Positions 50,971 to 61,300 of a DNA stretch of 64,000 nt are shown here, one piece after another. Made by a program: the position numbers and the translations under genes. Source of the stretch: Siderastrea radians (Eukaryota; Cnidaria; Anthozoa; Scleractinia; Rhizangiidae); the NCBI GenBank assembly GCA_964017195.1, contig OZ024895.1, positions 20,201,034 to 20,265,033 of the forward strand. Direction: 5' to 3'. The stretch's first letter is position 1. Each line of letters begins with the position of its first letter. Below the pieces are notes generated by a model, which saw only the letters and a list, made by a program, of their open reading frames with translations, did not search any database and was not told the DNA's origin.

Positions 50971-51602
50971 TATATATCTTCATCAAAATTTTTCTTAATT
51001 ATTTTTTGGGGTTTGTCATAGTAAAGGAAAGAATATTTTTCATCGGTAGCGCGATCTAAAACCTCATGATCCACACCTATTTTGTTTGCAATTCGTTTGT
51101 TTTCTTTTGGATCTAATCTGAAAATACAAAGATGGCTGCAGTTAACACGGATGTCTTTCGGCACCTTGTAAAAGGTTTGAGAGAGGTAAATAACGCAGCA
51201 GTTTTTGTGCCGCCCGTTGATAAAATAATTAATGATATCGTTTTGGTTTTTTTCGCAAACAAGGTCATCAAAAACAACTATTTTTTGGTTGTCCGCCCGA
51301 AGTTCTTCGAGTGGAATGATTTCATCACCATGAGCCTCGATAACCTCATAACCAACCTTGGGGTTGATTTTTTCAGCAAACTCCTGCAAAAGATCCTGGT
51401 ATTTGTTCTGGTGCAGGTTCTTTGAAAAAAGGTAAATTTTATCATACTCTAACAGCTCATAAAGCATATGCAGTAATGTGTTTGTTTTACCAGAATTACT
51501 GGGCCCACAAATTAACATCCGAAAAACATCTGCTGGCATACAAGGGTGACCTTTCCTGTAGTCACTCTCGGAAGAACCTGGGTCATAATTTGGAATCTTC
51601 AT
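50970..51602 (-). CDS. Genome-packaging ATPase (Polinton 2 copy)
   Basis: 210 residues from the ATG at 51602 ([20 protein letters not shown]). Walker A GPSNSGKT, Walker B IVVFDDL and [14 protein letters not shown] are all present. This is the reference for the start lost in Polinton 1. Only about 35 nt separate its start from the divergent PPSY gene, in a shared TATATAT-containing promoter region. Confidence 0.88.
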   Translation of the reverse strand: MKIPNYDPGSSESDYRKGHPCMPADVFRMLICGPSNSGKTNTLLHMLYELLEYDKIYLFSKNLHQNKYQDLLQEFAEKINPKVGYEVIEAHGDEIIPLEELRADNQKIVVFDDLVCEKNQNDIINYFINGRHKNCCVIYLSQTFYKVPKDIRVNCSHLCIFRLDPKENKRIANKIGVDHEVLDRATDEKYSFLYYDKPQKIIKKNFDEDI

Positions 51603-51636
51603 TTTTTTTTCGCTTCTATATATTTACGCTGGAAAT

Positions 51637-52558
51637 ATGTCAGTGAAAAAATGGCGTCAGTTGGCTGACGAAAAAACGGTGTTGGATCAGCAAACAGAAG
51701 AAATTCACCAAAAATTCAAAATGGATAAAATTAACAAAGAGTTTGGTCAGCTTTCAGGAGAAGAGCTTTTTAAACCAATCACAAAAAGGCTTGATGAAAA
51801 GAGCAGCACCGCTGTGGAAGAAGAGGAAGAAGAGGAGCAGGAAGTTCCTGATTACACAATGGATGAATTTGACGAAACTTACCCATTTGGTGATGAATTC
51901 AGACCGGATGCATCAACACCATCATCATCATCACCAACATCACCACCATCACCAACACCACCATCATATCAAGAAGTTGTTGATGATGATGATGATTTTC
52001 CACCACCACCCCCGCTGATGGAAGAAAAAAAATCTACACGTAAAGAGTGGGGGGGGGGGACCGAAACCGGTTAAAAAAGAATTTCCCCATGAATCATCCC
52101 TTTTGCAAACAGTCAATCAACTGATCACGAAATACGGAAATGACCCCAATTACAAAGTAAAAAGTAAAAAATCCCCATTATTTGGTTTATCAATAGAGCA
52201 ACTCAAAGAAGTAAGAGATGAAATTTATGGGAAAAGAGGGGTACCTAAAAGAGTTTTTGAGAAACAGTTACAGGTGGGGAAGTATAGACTGAAGTCCACT
52301 CCCCCACAAGAAAAAAGAGAAACTGCTCGAACTCCTCTTGAAAAAGCTGTCATGAGCCGAAGACCTGCTTTTGAACTTTCTGACAATGAAGATGACTCTT
52401 ATGAACAAGATTGGGAAATCGAAGAAAGCGGTTTCGATGATGAAGCTGAAAAATTGATCAACCAACTTGATTTAAGTTTAGGATCAATAAACGCAGGAAA
52501 CAACTCGATAAAACTTAAAAAACGGGTATTAGATCTGCTTGATTCACTAGTTGAATGA
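51637..52558 (+). pseudogene. Proline-rich acidic protein with PPSY motif (Polinton 2 copy), one frameshift
   Basis: The first frame (51637-52074) runs from MSVKKWRQLADEK through the Glu-rich run, [19 protein letters not shown] and [20 protein letters not shown], and goes out of frame at a run of 10 G near 52051 (6 G in Polinton 1). The rest (to 52558) lies in another frame: a Lys-rich domain and a short acidic end ([20 protein letters not shown]). A separate stop before the penton gene is intact here. Confidence 0.65.
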
Positions 52559-52607
52559 CATAATTGATAAAAAATAAAAAAATTTTTTCTGATAATATAC
52601 GCCAATA

Positions 52608-53369
52608 ATGAGCTTTAACTTACTGCTTGACTCGAGCCGCGCAAAACTTGAAAGAGGAGGAGAACCGAATGTTTCACATGATTTCACAGTAAATTTTTAT
52701 CCACCACTCGAATTGGGTAAAGGAAACTATAAAGCAGCGTTGAACAGACTTATTACAATGAGTTACTCATGGAATAATATCGATTCTCGTTATGATAACA
52801 ATAAAATTAGATGGAAGAAAAAAACAGAACAAGTGTGGAAAACTTTAACTTTTCCGAATGGAATGTATGATTACAAAAGAATCAACACTTTTGTTCAACA
52901 ACACACCGGTAGAGTAGATCCAGCAAACAAAGACAGTGATTACATTTTCACAATATACTTCGATATGTCAATTTATAGGGTTGTGACTTTGATACATAAC
53001 GATTATGAGCTTGACTTGTCTCAAGGAAATTTTGGTGAATTGCTTGGTTATGGAAAAAGTACCTTGAGAGGGGATGTTGTCGGAAGGAAAGTTCCAAATA
53101 TCACAAGAGGTGTTGATTGGGTGTATTTGCACTGTGATCTTATCACACGCCGAACAGACAATGTTCCAAGCGATTTGTTATACTGTTTATCAACTGCAGA
53201 TCTTAACGTTAGTTATCCATTTCGAGAACTGCCGCTTCGACCTGAGTGGCAACCTGTGAATAAAAGTTATATTGAACAAATAAGGGTTTGGGTGACAGAT
53301 GGAAGAAACAATATCCTGGATCTCAATGGGACAGATATTGCAATTAGTTTAATGATTGAAAAAGAGTAA
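52608..53369 (+). CDS. Penton-like minor capsid protein (Polinton 2 copy)
   Basis: 253 residues, intact, about 88 percent identical to 12868-13628. It has its own ATG, preceded by a TTTTTTCTGATAATATACGC box, and defines the boundary of the gene in both elements. The beta-rich content and position before the hexon-type gene support, but do not prove, a penton role. Confidence 0.7.
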   Translation: MSFNLLLDSSRAKLERGGEPNVSHDFTVNFYPPLELGKGNYKAALNRLITMSYSWNNIDSRYDNNKIRWKKKTEQVWKTLTFPNGMYDYKRINTFVQQHTGRVDPANKDSDYIFTIYFDMSIYRVVTLIHNDYELDLSQGNFGELLGYGKSTLRGDVVGRKVPNITRGVDWVYLHCDLITRRTDNVPSDLLYCLSTADLNVSYPFRELPLRPEWQPVNKSYIEQIRVWVTDGRNNILDLNGTDIAISLMIEKE

Positions 53370-53397
53370 AATTTTTTGTTGGTATAAATATACAACC

Positions 53398-53768
53398 ATG
53401 AATCATCCGAGCGAGTGGGCAAGATTCTTTGACAAAAAACGGGACGTTATCGATATAAACACAAAGGGTCGGGTGTGATCCGTGACACCTTCATGAACAT
53501 TGGTAACGTATTCAAAAACAATGAAAATAACGTGGCAAAGAAAACAGCCGAAAAAGCCACAAAAACAATCGCTGAAAAGGCGGGTCAGAGATTTGAAAAA
53601 GGTTCGAAACAAATACGAAAAATACTGCAAGAGCTAAAAAAATCAGATACTGTTGAAAAAGGTTCGAAACAAATGCGAAAAAAAAGAAAACCGTTGTCTG
53701 AAGATTCGAAAAAGAAACTTGCAAATGTTTTAACCAAACACCAAAAAATATTAGATGCTCTCTTGTGA
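53398..53768 (+). pseudogene. Basic core-like protein (Polinton 2 copy), frameshifted
   Basis: It opens with MNHPSEWARFFDKK and shifts frame within 20 codons. The main part lies in the frame of 53475-53768 ([20 protein letters not shown], then [17 protein letters not shown]). A short internal repeat VEKGSKQ.RK occurs twice, an expansion not seen in Polinton 1. Confidence 0.6.
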
Positions 53769-53837
53769 TTAAATCGAATTTTGACAAAATATTAATCAAA
53801 GAAAAAAATTTTTTTTCCTTTTTATATAACTGGCAAC

Positions 53838-55075
53838 ATGTTCAGAACTCCACAATTCCTCAAAAGATCAGAAGACATTCTTATTGAATGTCAAAAACAG
53901 TTAGTAGACCCTGGGAATGACCAAACACAAGAAAAAAGTGGTTATAATTTCGTAATGGAAGACAAAAACCATTTTTATGACTGGTACAGAGCTTATTTCT
54001 TAGTTCATTTCAAGTTTGAAGCAAAAGTAAATGGAGGCAACATTGTAGCTGACACTGAATCTGCTCCGATAAATGGTTCTTTTTCATTAATCAAAAACAT
54101 GAGAGTTTCATCATCGCGACAACACTTTCTGAGTCTAACAATATCCACAAAGGCATTTTCATTAAAAATCTGCTTGACTATTCAAACGATTATTCGGGAA
54201 CTGTGGCAAAAGATCAATTTTGGCATCTTGACGTTGACAAAACCACAATACTGGAATGCGTGAAAGAGCTCTTCTTTCAAATGGTGGAAAGATAATTGAG
54301 ACAAAAATTCCTTTAAACAGATACGCATTTTTCGAAAATCTTTCCGTAACTCTTTTACCACCAATGAAAATTGAGTTTGAAATTACTCTGCAAGACGATA
54401 AAGAACTTATTTTCCAAAACGATGGAACAGCACGAAGAATTGTTGTAAAAAAAATTTGAGTTATGGGTTCCACAACTATCTTTCCACGGTGAAGGACAAA
54501 AATTTGTGAATGAAAATTTTTTAAAACCAAAGAAAAAAAAATTCTTGAAAGAACGAATTATGGATAGCTCCCCAAGAACTGATACTGGTGGTACGTGTTC
54601 GTTTACATCTGCAATTAAAAATGTAAAACATGTCTTCGTGTTTTTTCAACAATATCGTAAAAAAAAATCTTACACTCAAAACCCCTACTTTTTTGACACA
54701 TTTGATCTCGATGGTGATAAATCAGCAAAATTAAAGAGATGTCGACTAAATTATGGTGAAAATTTTTACCCTTTGGTTCCTTTATCAGACAAAAACAAAT
54801 TGAGAATTTACGAACATTTGCTAAATTATAGTTACAGAAATTATGATTACAACAGCGGTGTTCAGCTACAGATTGCAAACTTCGAGAGTTTATACCCGAT
54901 CATTCACTTCGGTCTAAGAAATAATGAAAAATTTATGACAAATGATCCCCTTAATCTTACTTTAGAATACGAATTAAACAAAACAGCAAACCTTCAATAC
55001 ATTATATACGCATATGTTATAAATGAAGAAGAATTTGTTTTAGAAACACTTGGTAATGAGCTTGTTGTTGTCTAG
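53838..55075 (+). pseudogene. Major capsid protein (Polinton 2 copy), frameshifted
   Basis: Full length is present, including the middle part missing from Polinton 1, but it is spread over three frames with shifts near 54115, 54290 and 54455. Recognisable: [83 protein letters not shown]. It is only about half identical to the Polinton 1 copy at its N-terminus, much less than neighbouring genes. Confidence 0.8.
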
Positions 55076-55114
55076 AAAAAATTTAAAAAATTCTGAATAT
55101 AATATATACGCACA

Positions 55115-55501
55115 ATGAGCACAACTTATCATCCATTCAAAATCGCACTGACTGATGGTCAGAAAAAGAAACTTCAAAAAGCTTATGTTAAGAAGGCAGC
55201 TGTTAATCTGAAAGTTAAACCAGACCAAATTGGGCGTGGTGACGAACTTCTTCTCACTGAAACTTAAATCGCGCGATTGAAAAAAAAATCAGCGGCAGGG
55301 AAAGGAATGGTAATAAAATTAAGCCAGACACAGATTCAAAGTACTTCTCAGAGTGGAAAAGGTATGCAAACGCAACCACCACCACCGCCACCACCACGAA
55401 CAAGACGATCACCAGGAATACCAAAAGGTAAAGGGATGCAAATTCAACCTCCACCTTTTTATGGAACTTGGGAGGATTATTATCGTTTAAAAAAAAGGTG
55501 A
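55115..55501 (+). pseudogene. Adenovirus pX-like protein (Polinton 2 copy), truncated
   Basis: The N-terminal part ([20 protein letters not shown] and on) is in frame here but meets a TAA at 55264-55266 where Polinton 1 has CAA. About 270 bp coding the hydrophobic centre are deleted after QIQSTSQSGKGMQ. The [20 protein letters not shown] tail remains, ending at TGA 55499-55501. Confidence 0.6.
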
Positions 55502-55940
55502 AATTGTTGATAAACCTCTTTCCAACATTGAACTGAGAAAATGGTGCAACTTTTTACGAATACCCATCAAAGGCATTTTTAGCAGAAACGAAAAAAAACC
55601 CTTTTTTCATTCCCCATGCATTATCAACTTGGATGATTTCGGAAGTTTGGGAACTCACTGGGTATGTTGTTGGCCAAAAGGAAAAGGTCTTTATGAGTAT
55701 TTCGATTCATTTGGCTTTCCACCACCTTTGGAATGGGTACAAGAGATGTCAATGCACGGGATGACACATTTTTTCAGAAATGACAACCACATTCAATGGG
55801 AACAAAGTGTGAGATGTGGTTACTACTGCCTTCTCTTTTTAAACGAAAGAAATAAAGGCACAAGTTTTGCCGATATTTTGGAAATGTTCTCCAACGATTT
55901 ACTTCAAAATGAGGAAATTGTGAAAAATTATTTTTCTTAA
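55497..55940 (+). CDS. Adenain-like maturation protease (Polinton 2 copy)
   Basis: The frame is open from 55491 to the stop at 55938-55940. It holds the likely catalytic histidine (DDFGSLGTHWVCCW), the [13 protein letters not shown] block and the cysteine block [19 protein letters not shown], as in adenovirus-type proteases. I see no ATG at its 5' end. An eight-A run at 55489-55496 separates it from the pX tail frame, so either a frameshift or a lost start has occurred. Confidence 0.7.
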   Translation, partial: GEIVDKPLSNIELRKWCNFLRIPIKGIFSRNEKKPFFHSPCIINLDDFGSLGTHWVCCWPKGKGLYEYFDSFGFPPPLEWVQEMSMHGMTHFFRNDNHIQWEQSVRCGYYCLLFLNERNKGTSFADILEMFSNDLLQNEEIVKNYFS

Positions 55941-55950
55941 AATATATACA

Positions 55951-56100
55951 ATGGAAGTGTACTGTGTGAAAGAAAAGCGGAACACACCCAATGTGAAGGG
56001 GACCGAAAAGGTTGTTATCACAAAGAACAATCGAAAACTCTTGAAAGTAAAGTGCGCAAGTTGTGGAAAAATGAAATCAAGTTTTTTGCCGGGAAACTGA
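55951..56100 (+). CDS. Small Zn-ribbon protein (Polinton 2 copy)
   Basis: 49 residues, the same length as 16069-16218: CVKEKRNTPNV and [17 protein letters not shown], then TGA. A TTAAAATATATACA box is directly upstream. It overlaps the PLA2 frame in -1, with the T TTT TTG heptamer and the downstream GCCCTCC/GGAGGGC hairpin preserved. Confidence 0.65.
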   Translation: MEVYCVKEKRNTPNVKGTEKVVITKNNRKLLKVKCASCGKMKSSFLPGN

Positions 56101-56762
56101 GTGAGCCCTCCCGCGCGGAGGGCAGTGGTATTGATATACATGCAGCAATTGGTAAATTTCCGAAACCAAAAAAAGGTTGGACATTGCCGGGACATAATTT
56201 CACAGGGCCATACAATCCTCTTGAAAAGCAGGTTAAATTCAATCCAGAAACGGGTGAAATTCTTGAAATATATCAACAACCCACAGGTGCTACAGATGCG
56301 ATTGCAATGCAACACGATGTTGATTATGATGTTTGTTCCAACCGTGAAAAAAAGTATGGTGAAAATCTCAAAAAATGCAAAAACAAAGCAGATAAAAAAA
56401 TGGTGAAGTCTCTTGACGCAGTTCCTTACGAACAAAGGCAGTGGGGTCATACGGTTGCAAGAAATGCAATCAATGCTAAACAAAAGTTAGGGTTGGGTTT
56501 AAAAAACCAAAAAGGAACTGGTGCTTTGGATAAACCATTGGAAGTAGTGAAATTTGCTGAAACTTTGACAAAAAAAATGATTCCTTCCACAAAACATGTA
56601 TTCGATCGGTATTGGTCAGGTGATATTGCGAAAAATGCTTTCACAGGACCAACTGGTGTCACAAGCAAGAAATTTTGGACTCATCCGAAAAAAGGTACTG
56701 TCATGCGTTTGGTGAAAAACCCGAAAACAGGAAAATATGAAAATGTTTATGAAGAGCCTTGA
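56052..56762 (+). CDS. Phospholipase A2 minor capsid protein (Polinton 2 copy), internal deletion
   Basis: 236 residues. The PLA2 part is intact ([25 protein letters not shown]). Relative to Polinton 1, about 270 bp coding the N-terminal helical domain are deleted in frame, joining GSGI to [10 protein letters not shown] at a short shared sequence. The C-terminal part is about 92 percent identical. Overlaps the following minus gene by 16 nt. Confidence 0.8.
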   Translation: MRKLWKNEIKFFAGKLSEPSRAEGSGIDIHAAIGKFPKPKKGWTLPGHNFTGPYNPLEKQVKFNPETGEILEIYQQPTGATDAIAMQHDVDYDVCSNREKKYGENLKKCKNKADKKMVKSLDAVPYEQRQWGHTVARNAINAKQKLGLGLKNQKGTGALDKPLEVVKFAETLTKKMIPSTKHVFDRYWSGDIAKNAFTGPTGVTSKKFWTHPKKGTVMRLVKNPKTGKYENVYEEP

Positions 56763-57297
56763 TTGGCTTTTAACCACCATTTATCAAACTCCTGTTTTGG
56801 CAGCCACCAGCTTACAAAGCTTTTTGGAAGGTGTTGAGAAATAGATTTCATAATTTCTTTTTTGTTGGGCCAGCATTCAGAAGGTACTTTTTCAAAATAA
56901 TTATACAGAAAACAGGGGTAGTTCACTGACTTGCCGGACATCTTCTGAAATTGTGCAATAACGTTTCCAAGAAAATCTACCTCGCTGAAAGAAAACATTT
57001 TGTAAATGTTCCATTTCCGCAAAGCACTTTTTAAATGAAAATTAGTTGCAGTGAAAATTCTTTCCCGATTTTCTTCTTGAAACTGTTCATCATCATCATC
57101 AAATTCAGACGCTCTTCCACATTTTGGACATGCACGACAGAACTCATTCACCACATAAATTAATTGCTCCTCGCATGAAGGACAACGATAAAAATTTTTT
57201 TTGATAATGGGTATGAATTTAATTTTTTTTGCAACATTTCTTTAATCATTTTCGACGAAATTTTCTCACCTTGCAAACAACCAAACGGGTCGTCCAT
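56747..57297 (-). pseudogene. Zn-ribbon protein, possible late transcription factor (Polinton 2 copy), frameshifted
   Basis: The start is at 57297 (MDDPFGCLQGEKISSKMIKE). An A-rich run near 57185-57195 shifts the frame before the CPSC...CRACPKCG ribbon. The rest (56747-57154) is open and about 75 percent identical to Polinton 1. Its ATG is only 22 nt from the divergent integrase ATG. Confidence 0.55.
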
Positions 57298-57319
57298 TTT
57301 TTATTCTGTATATTATACA
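57298..57319. promoter_or_regulatory. Divergent promoter of integrase and Zn-ribbon genes
   Basis: The 22 nt between the two start codons contain TGTATATTATACA, a near-palindromic TATA-type box able to serve both strands. In Polinton 1 this whole stretch and both starts are deleted. Confidence 0.5.
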
Positions 57320-58321
57320 ATGAGCTCACGTATTTTCAATAAATTGTCAAAAATTTATTACAGCCCGCAAGGGTATTGGAAAGGTTTTGCAGCAATTAAG
57401 AAATTAGCCCAGGCAGCGAAAGTTTCGGAAGATGTGGCTCAAAACTGGTTGATGAAGCAAGCTCTTTGGCAGGTTTATTTACCAACCCCACGGTACATTC
57501 CAAGACCGAAATTTGACGTTCCTGTTCCAAACAAAGTTCACCAAGCCGATCTTCTGTATCTCCCACACGATCGCCCACCACGCTTCCGTAAAACTTTTAA
57601 ATATGCTCTCACAGTTGTTGATGTGGCCTCTCGATACAAAGAGGCCGAACCGTTGACCACAAAAGAGGCAAAAGAAGTTGCAGCTGCTCTGGAACGGATT
57701 TATAATCGTGGTCCTTTGAAGTGGCCGAAACTGCTTCAGGTCGATCCTGGTCGTGAGTTTATGGGTGCTGTGAATCAACTGCTTTCAAAACATAATGTCG
57801 AGGTTAGACGTGGTCGTGTGGATATTCACCGTGATCAAGCAATTGTTGAAAGATTCAACCGCACCCTTGCTGAACGGCTGTTTGGACACCAGTATGGGGT
57901 TGAAATAAGACTCCCTGAGGGTCAGCGGTTCACTGCGTGGGTGACCCGACTGCCTGCTGTTATTTCAGCTTTAAATAAAGAAGTCACTCGACTGACTGGT
58001 CAAAAACCTGTTGATGCTATTAAAAAGAAAACTGTTCCATCCAAACCCTCAACACCTTATTTGAGACCCGTTGGTGTGAACGAAAAAAAGCTCCCCTCCG
58101 GTTTAAGTGTTCGCTATCTCTATCAACCCGGTGAACTTGAAGGTGGTCGGCGAAGAGCAACCGACCCAATCTGGTCTTTGAATGTTTACGAGATTGAAAA
58201 AATTATGATAAAACCAAACGCTCCGGTTATCTATTATTTATTTGACGGACCAAAACGTTGGTTTGTCCGCGAAGAGCTTTTGGTTGTTCCTCCAGATACA
58301 CAACTACCACCAGCAAGCTAA
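57320..58321 (+). CDS. int: Retrovirus-type (DDE) integrase (Polinton 2 copy), intact
   Basis: 333 residues from ATG 57320 ([20 protein letters not shown]). Catalytic acids as in Polinton 1: [31 protein letters not shown]. Residues to about 208 are nearly identical to the Polinton 1 protein. The C-terminal third (from TRLPAVISALNKEVTRLTGQ) is only about 65 percent identical. The stop overlaps the polB stop by 2 nt on the other strand. Confidence 0.92.
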   Translation: MSSRIFNKLSKIYYSPQGYWKGFAAIKKLAQAAKVSEDVAQNWLMKQALWQVYLPTPRYIPRPKFDVPVPNKVHQADLLYLPHDRPPRFRKTFKYALTVVDVASRYKEAEPLTTKEAKEVAAALERIYNRGPLKWPKLLQVDPGREFMGAVNQLLSKHNVEVRRGRVDIHRDQAIVERFNRTLAERLFGHQYGVEIRLPEGQRFTAWVTRLPAVISALNKEVTRLTGQKPVDAIKKKTVPSKPSTPYLRPVGVNEKKLPSGLSVRYLYQPGELEGGRRRATDPIWSLNVYEIEKIMIKPNAPVIYYLFDGPKRWFVREELLVVPPDTQLPPAS

Positions 58322-61300
58322 CAATGAAACTCGATCGGTTCTGTGTGAATCCCGTCTTCCAATACCCAGCGTTTATCGTAATAAGCACTCAACCCCAGCT
58401 TCTGCTGTTCGTAAGTAACAATCTGCCCGTCCCGCATCCTAAAACCTCTATTAGTTGCTATGTCCTTGCTGCCTTCCAAAGCTTCTTTAAAACGCTGACC
58501 CGTTAAATCGTTTTGTATCTTCGATACCCCTGTTGTGCTTATTTCTTTTTTTTACAATCATGCGCTTCACCGAAATAACATTTCGAAGAAAGAGCAATCA
58601 TGCTTCTTCCTTGAAATTCAAGTTTAAAAAGTCCTGGTGTTCTTAACTGCTCCATTTATCCCAAGCTAACCATTTTTTCTTTTTTACTTCAAATTCTTCT
58701 TTTAAATCTGGTTTAACTATATCTTCCAACTTTTGTGCGCTTATTGCCATATAATTGCTGTCTGTGTCCATCTGAATCAATTCGAAATCTTTTCTGTCAA
58801 AGTATCTGTCAAGAAAATCATAATAGAATTCAAGCATTCGAAGTTTTGCCAATTGATATACAGCAATTCCAACCTGAAATGGTCTTCTGATTGTGATCCG
58901 AGGCTTTCGGCTTTCCAGCTCATACGCCTGCCCGATCTCATCAAGATCACTGAAAAATGCGCTTCGCAAGGCTTTGTCAACTTTCTTTTCTTCTTTGGTG
59001 TAAATTGTGTTTTTTTGCCTCTCCAATGCTTCGATGAGCTTTCCATACCCACTATTTCCTAACAGTTTGAATACCTCAGCCAGCAGCGCCTTACTTTTTT
59101 CTTTATCTCCAGTTCTACGAGCTTCAGTCACTTGCTCCACAAACCAAGTGAATATTTTTGATGGTTGGTAATCAATAGTTCGATAAACATTTGTGATCAC
59201 TGCTCCATGTTCAAGATACCATCTAAGAAGAGGTGCGTATAATAATATCTTCTTTGCAGACAATGCCCCCACTAACTTCTTTCCGTCTCCGCGGTTCCTT
59301 TTTGTGCGTTTAAGATAGTCAAGCATATGTTGCGGCACAGCTTCAACGGGGACCTCTTTGTTGTAGAAGAACGGACACATTTCTTCAAACTTTGGGTATA
59401 AGTGCTTTGGGATCTCTATATCAACTTCCGCAAATCCAAACCATTTTTCTTCTTTGAGCCTTTGTGTCAGTATGGGAGCGGCGAATTCGTTATTGTAATG
59501 CACAACCCTTCCTTTTCCGCAAGGCATGTCTCTTAACATAGTTGACAAATACAAAGCGTTGGCGTCGTAACCCACTATATTTTTACAAAAACGAGGTTCC
59601 GCTATTCGATGAGACCTAATTTTCGTTACTCCAACTTCATGTTCTCTTGTGAAAACAAGGCTCGGCCCTCCAACAACAGCTGCTTTCAACATCTCATACG
59701 CTTCTTTGCACGGGCTATAAAGATCTGCGCCCCTCTCAACACATCCACGGAGCAAGTAATGTAAACTAACACCTGAGATACTTACAGCATCTTTTAAAAT
59801 ATCGATTCCTTTATCGCTGTAGAATGCACGCATCGAGTCCAGGCACTACATCGTGATTATTGTAGTAACGCAGCCAATCTTCGAAAGTTTTCATCCCTTT
59901 TTCTTCAAACAACTTTTTACAACCCTCCAATTCTGTTTTTGTGAGAAGATAACACCCTTTCAACTTTGAATACCAATGTTCGTAGTCAGGAAGCCCTTTG
60001 AAATCAAGCTTTTCAATACTGTCAAACCTTTCGTATGGAAACCAAGATTTTTCACTTTCACATTCGTAGGCTTTCACCCATTTTTCATAACTTGTGCCCT
60101 GTCCTAAATAGTTTATGATATCGAGAAAACGAGAGTATTTTGTCAAAATGTACATAATTTTGTTTCCATTTTTTGCAACTTTTACTTTATCTGCTGTATC
60201 AGCTATAAGTTCTGCAAAATGTTTTCTGATAAGATTCAAATCATATTTCCCAGAGTTAAACCCAAGAACTGGCACCTGATTATACCATTCTTCTATTTTT
60301 AAACGCTGCGCTTTTATAAGCATATTTATATCTTCAGGTTTGAAGGCTGCTCTTACTTGTTCCCTTATGTTTTCCTCACGCCTTTCAAGTTCTTTCATAA
60401 ACTTTTTAACCAAAACTGCAGGGTCTCTTTCACAAATATGAGTTGGTTCTCTTTCTAAAGTGTCGACAAGGCTAACAGAGGCTGGTTCATGTTTATTTTC
60501 TATAATTAAAGTTTCTGTTGGTTCTTTTCTTTGATTTTTATCTAAGTATGCTTCGGAGTCATACAATATTGTGTGTGGATAACTTTGTGTTTGAGGTTTT
60601 GGTAACTTAATATTTATTTTTCCAACTTCACAAGACCATGCTTCGATTACATGGTAGCCAGCAGCTCGAAGCTTTTGTGTACGTGCAACAGTTGCTTTAA
60701 ATCTATCTTCTCGTGTTTGGTTCTTAGTTATTATTCTATTTCGATCATAAGGGTAACATTTTCGACATCCATGCCAATGACATCCATGATATTGAAAAAC
60801 AGTCTTTGTTTCATGGTTATAACCGTCTACAGACGCGTGCTCAACCCATCTTTCACCTCCATGTCCGCAAGCAGCGTGGTGGATGTGAATTTTACGAAGT
60901 GCTGCTTCTTTTTCAAGCCAGCGAAGAGATTCTGGAGAAGATGAATGTTTTGGATAAAAAGCTTTCTCAAAAGCTGTTTGAGGTAATTCAACTTTTTCAG
61001 CCGGACATTCAATCACCGTCTTTCCTTCAGCACATTTTTTGACATGCCGTTGAAGATTACAAACTTTAGTAGATCTTGAATGGCAATGAACACATTCATA
61101 AACTTTTGCAATCTTCGAAATATCTTTTATATAGAAAGCATGCCCTTCGTAAATTCCAATTGTCAAAATATTTGTAAATTTGGCTGGTGGTGTCCTGCTT
61201 AGATGCCATACAACTTCACCATCCTTCAATCGTTCAGTTTCATATACACGAATACCCAACCAATCTTTGAAAATTTGTTTTTTATTTAGATTTTTTTCAA

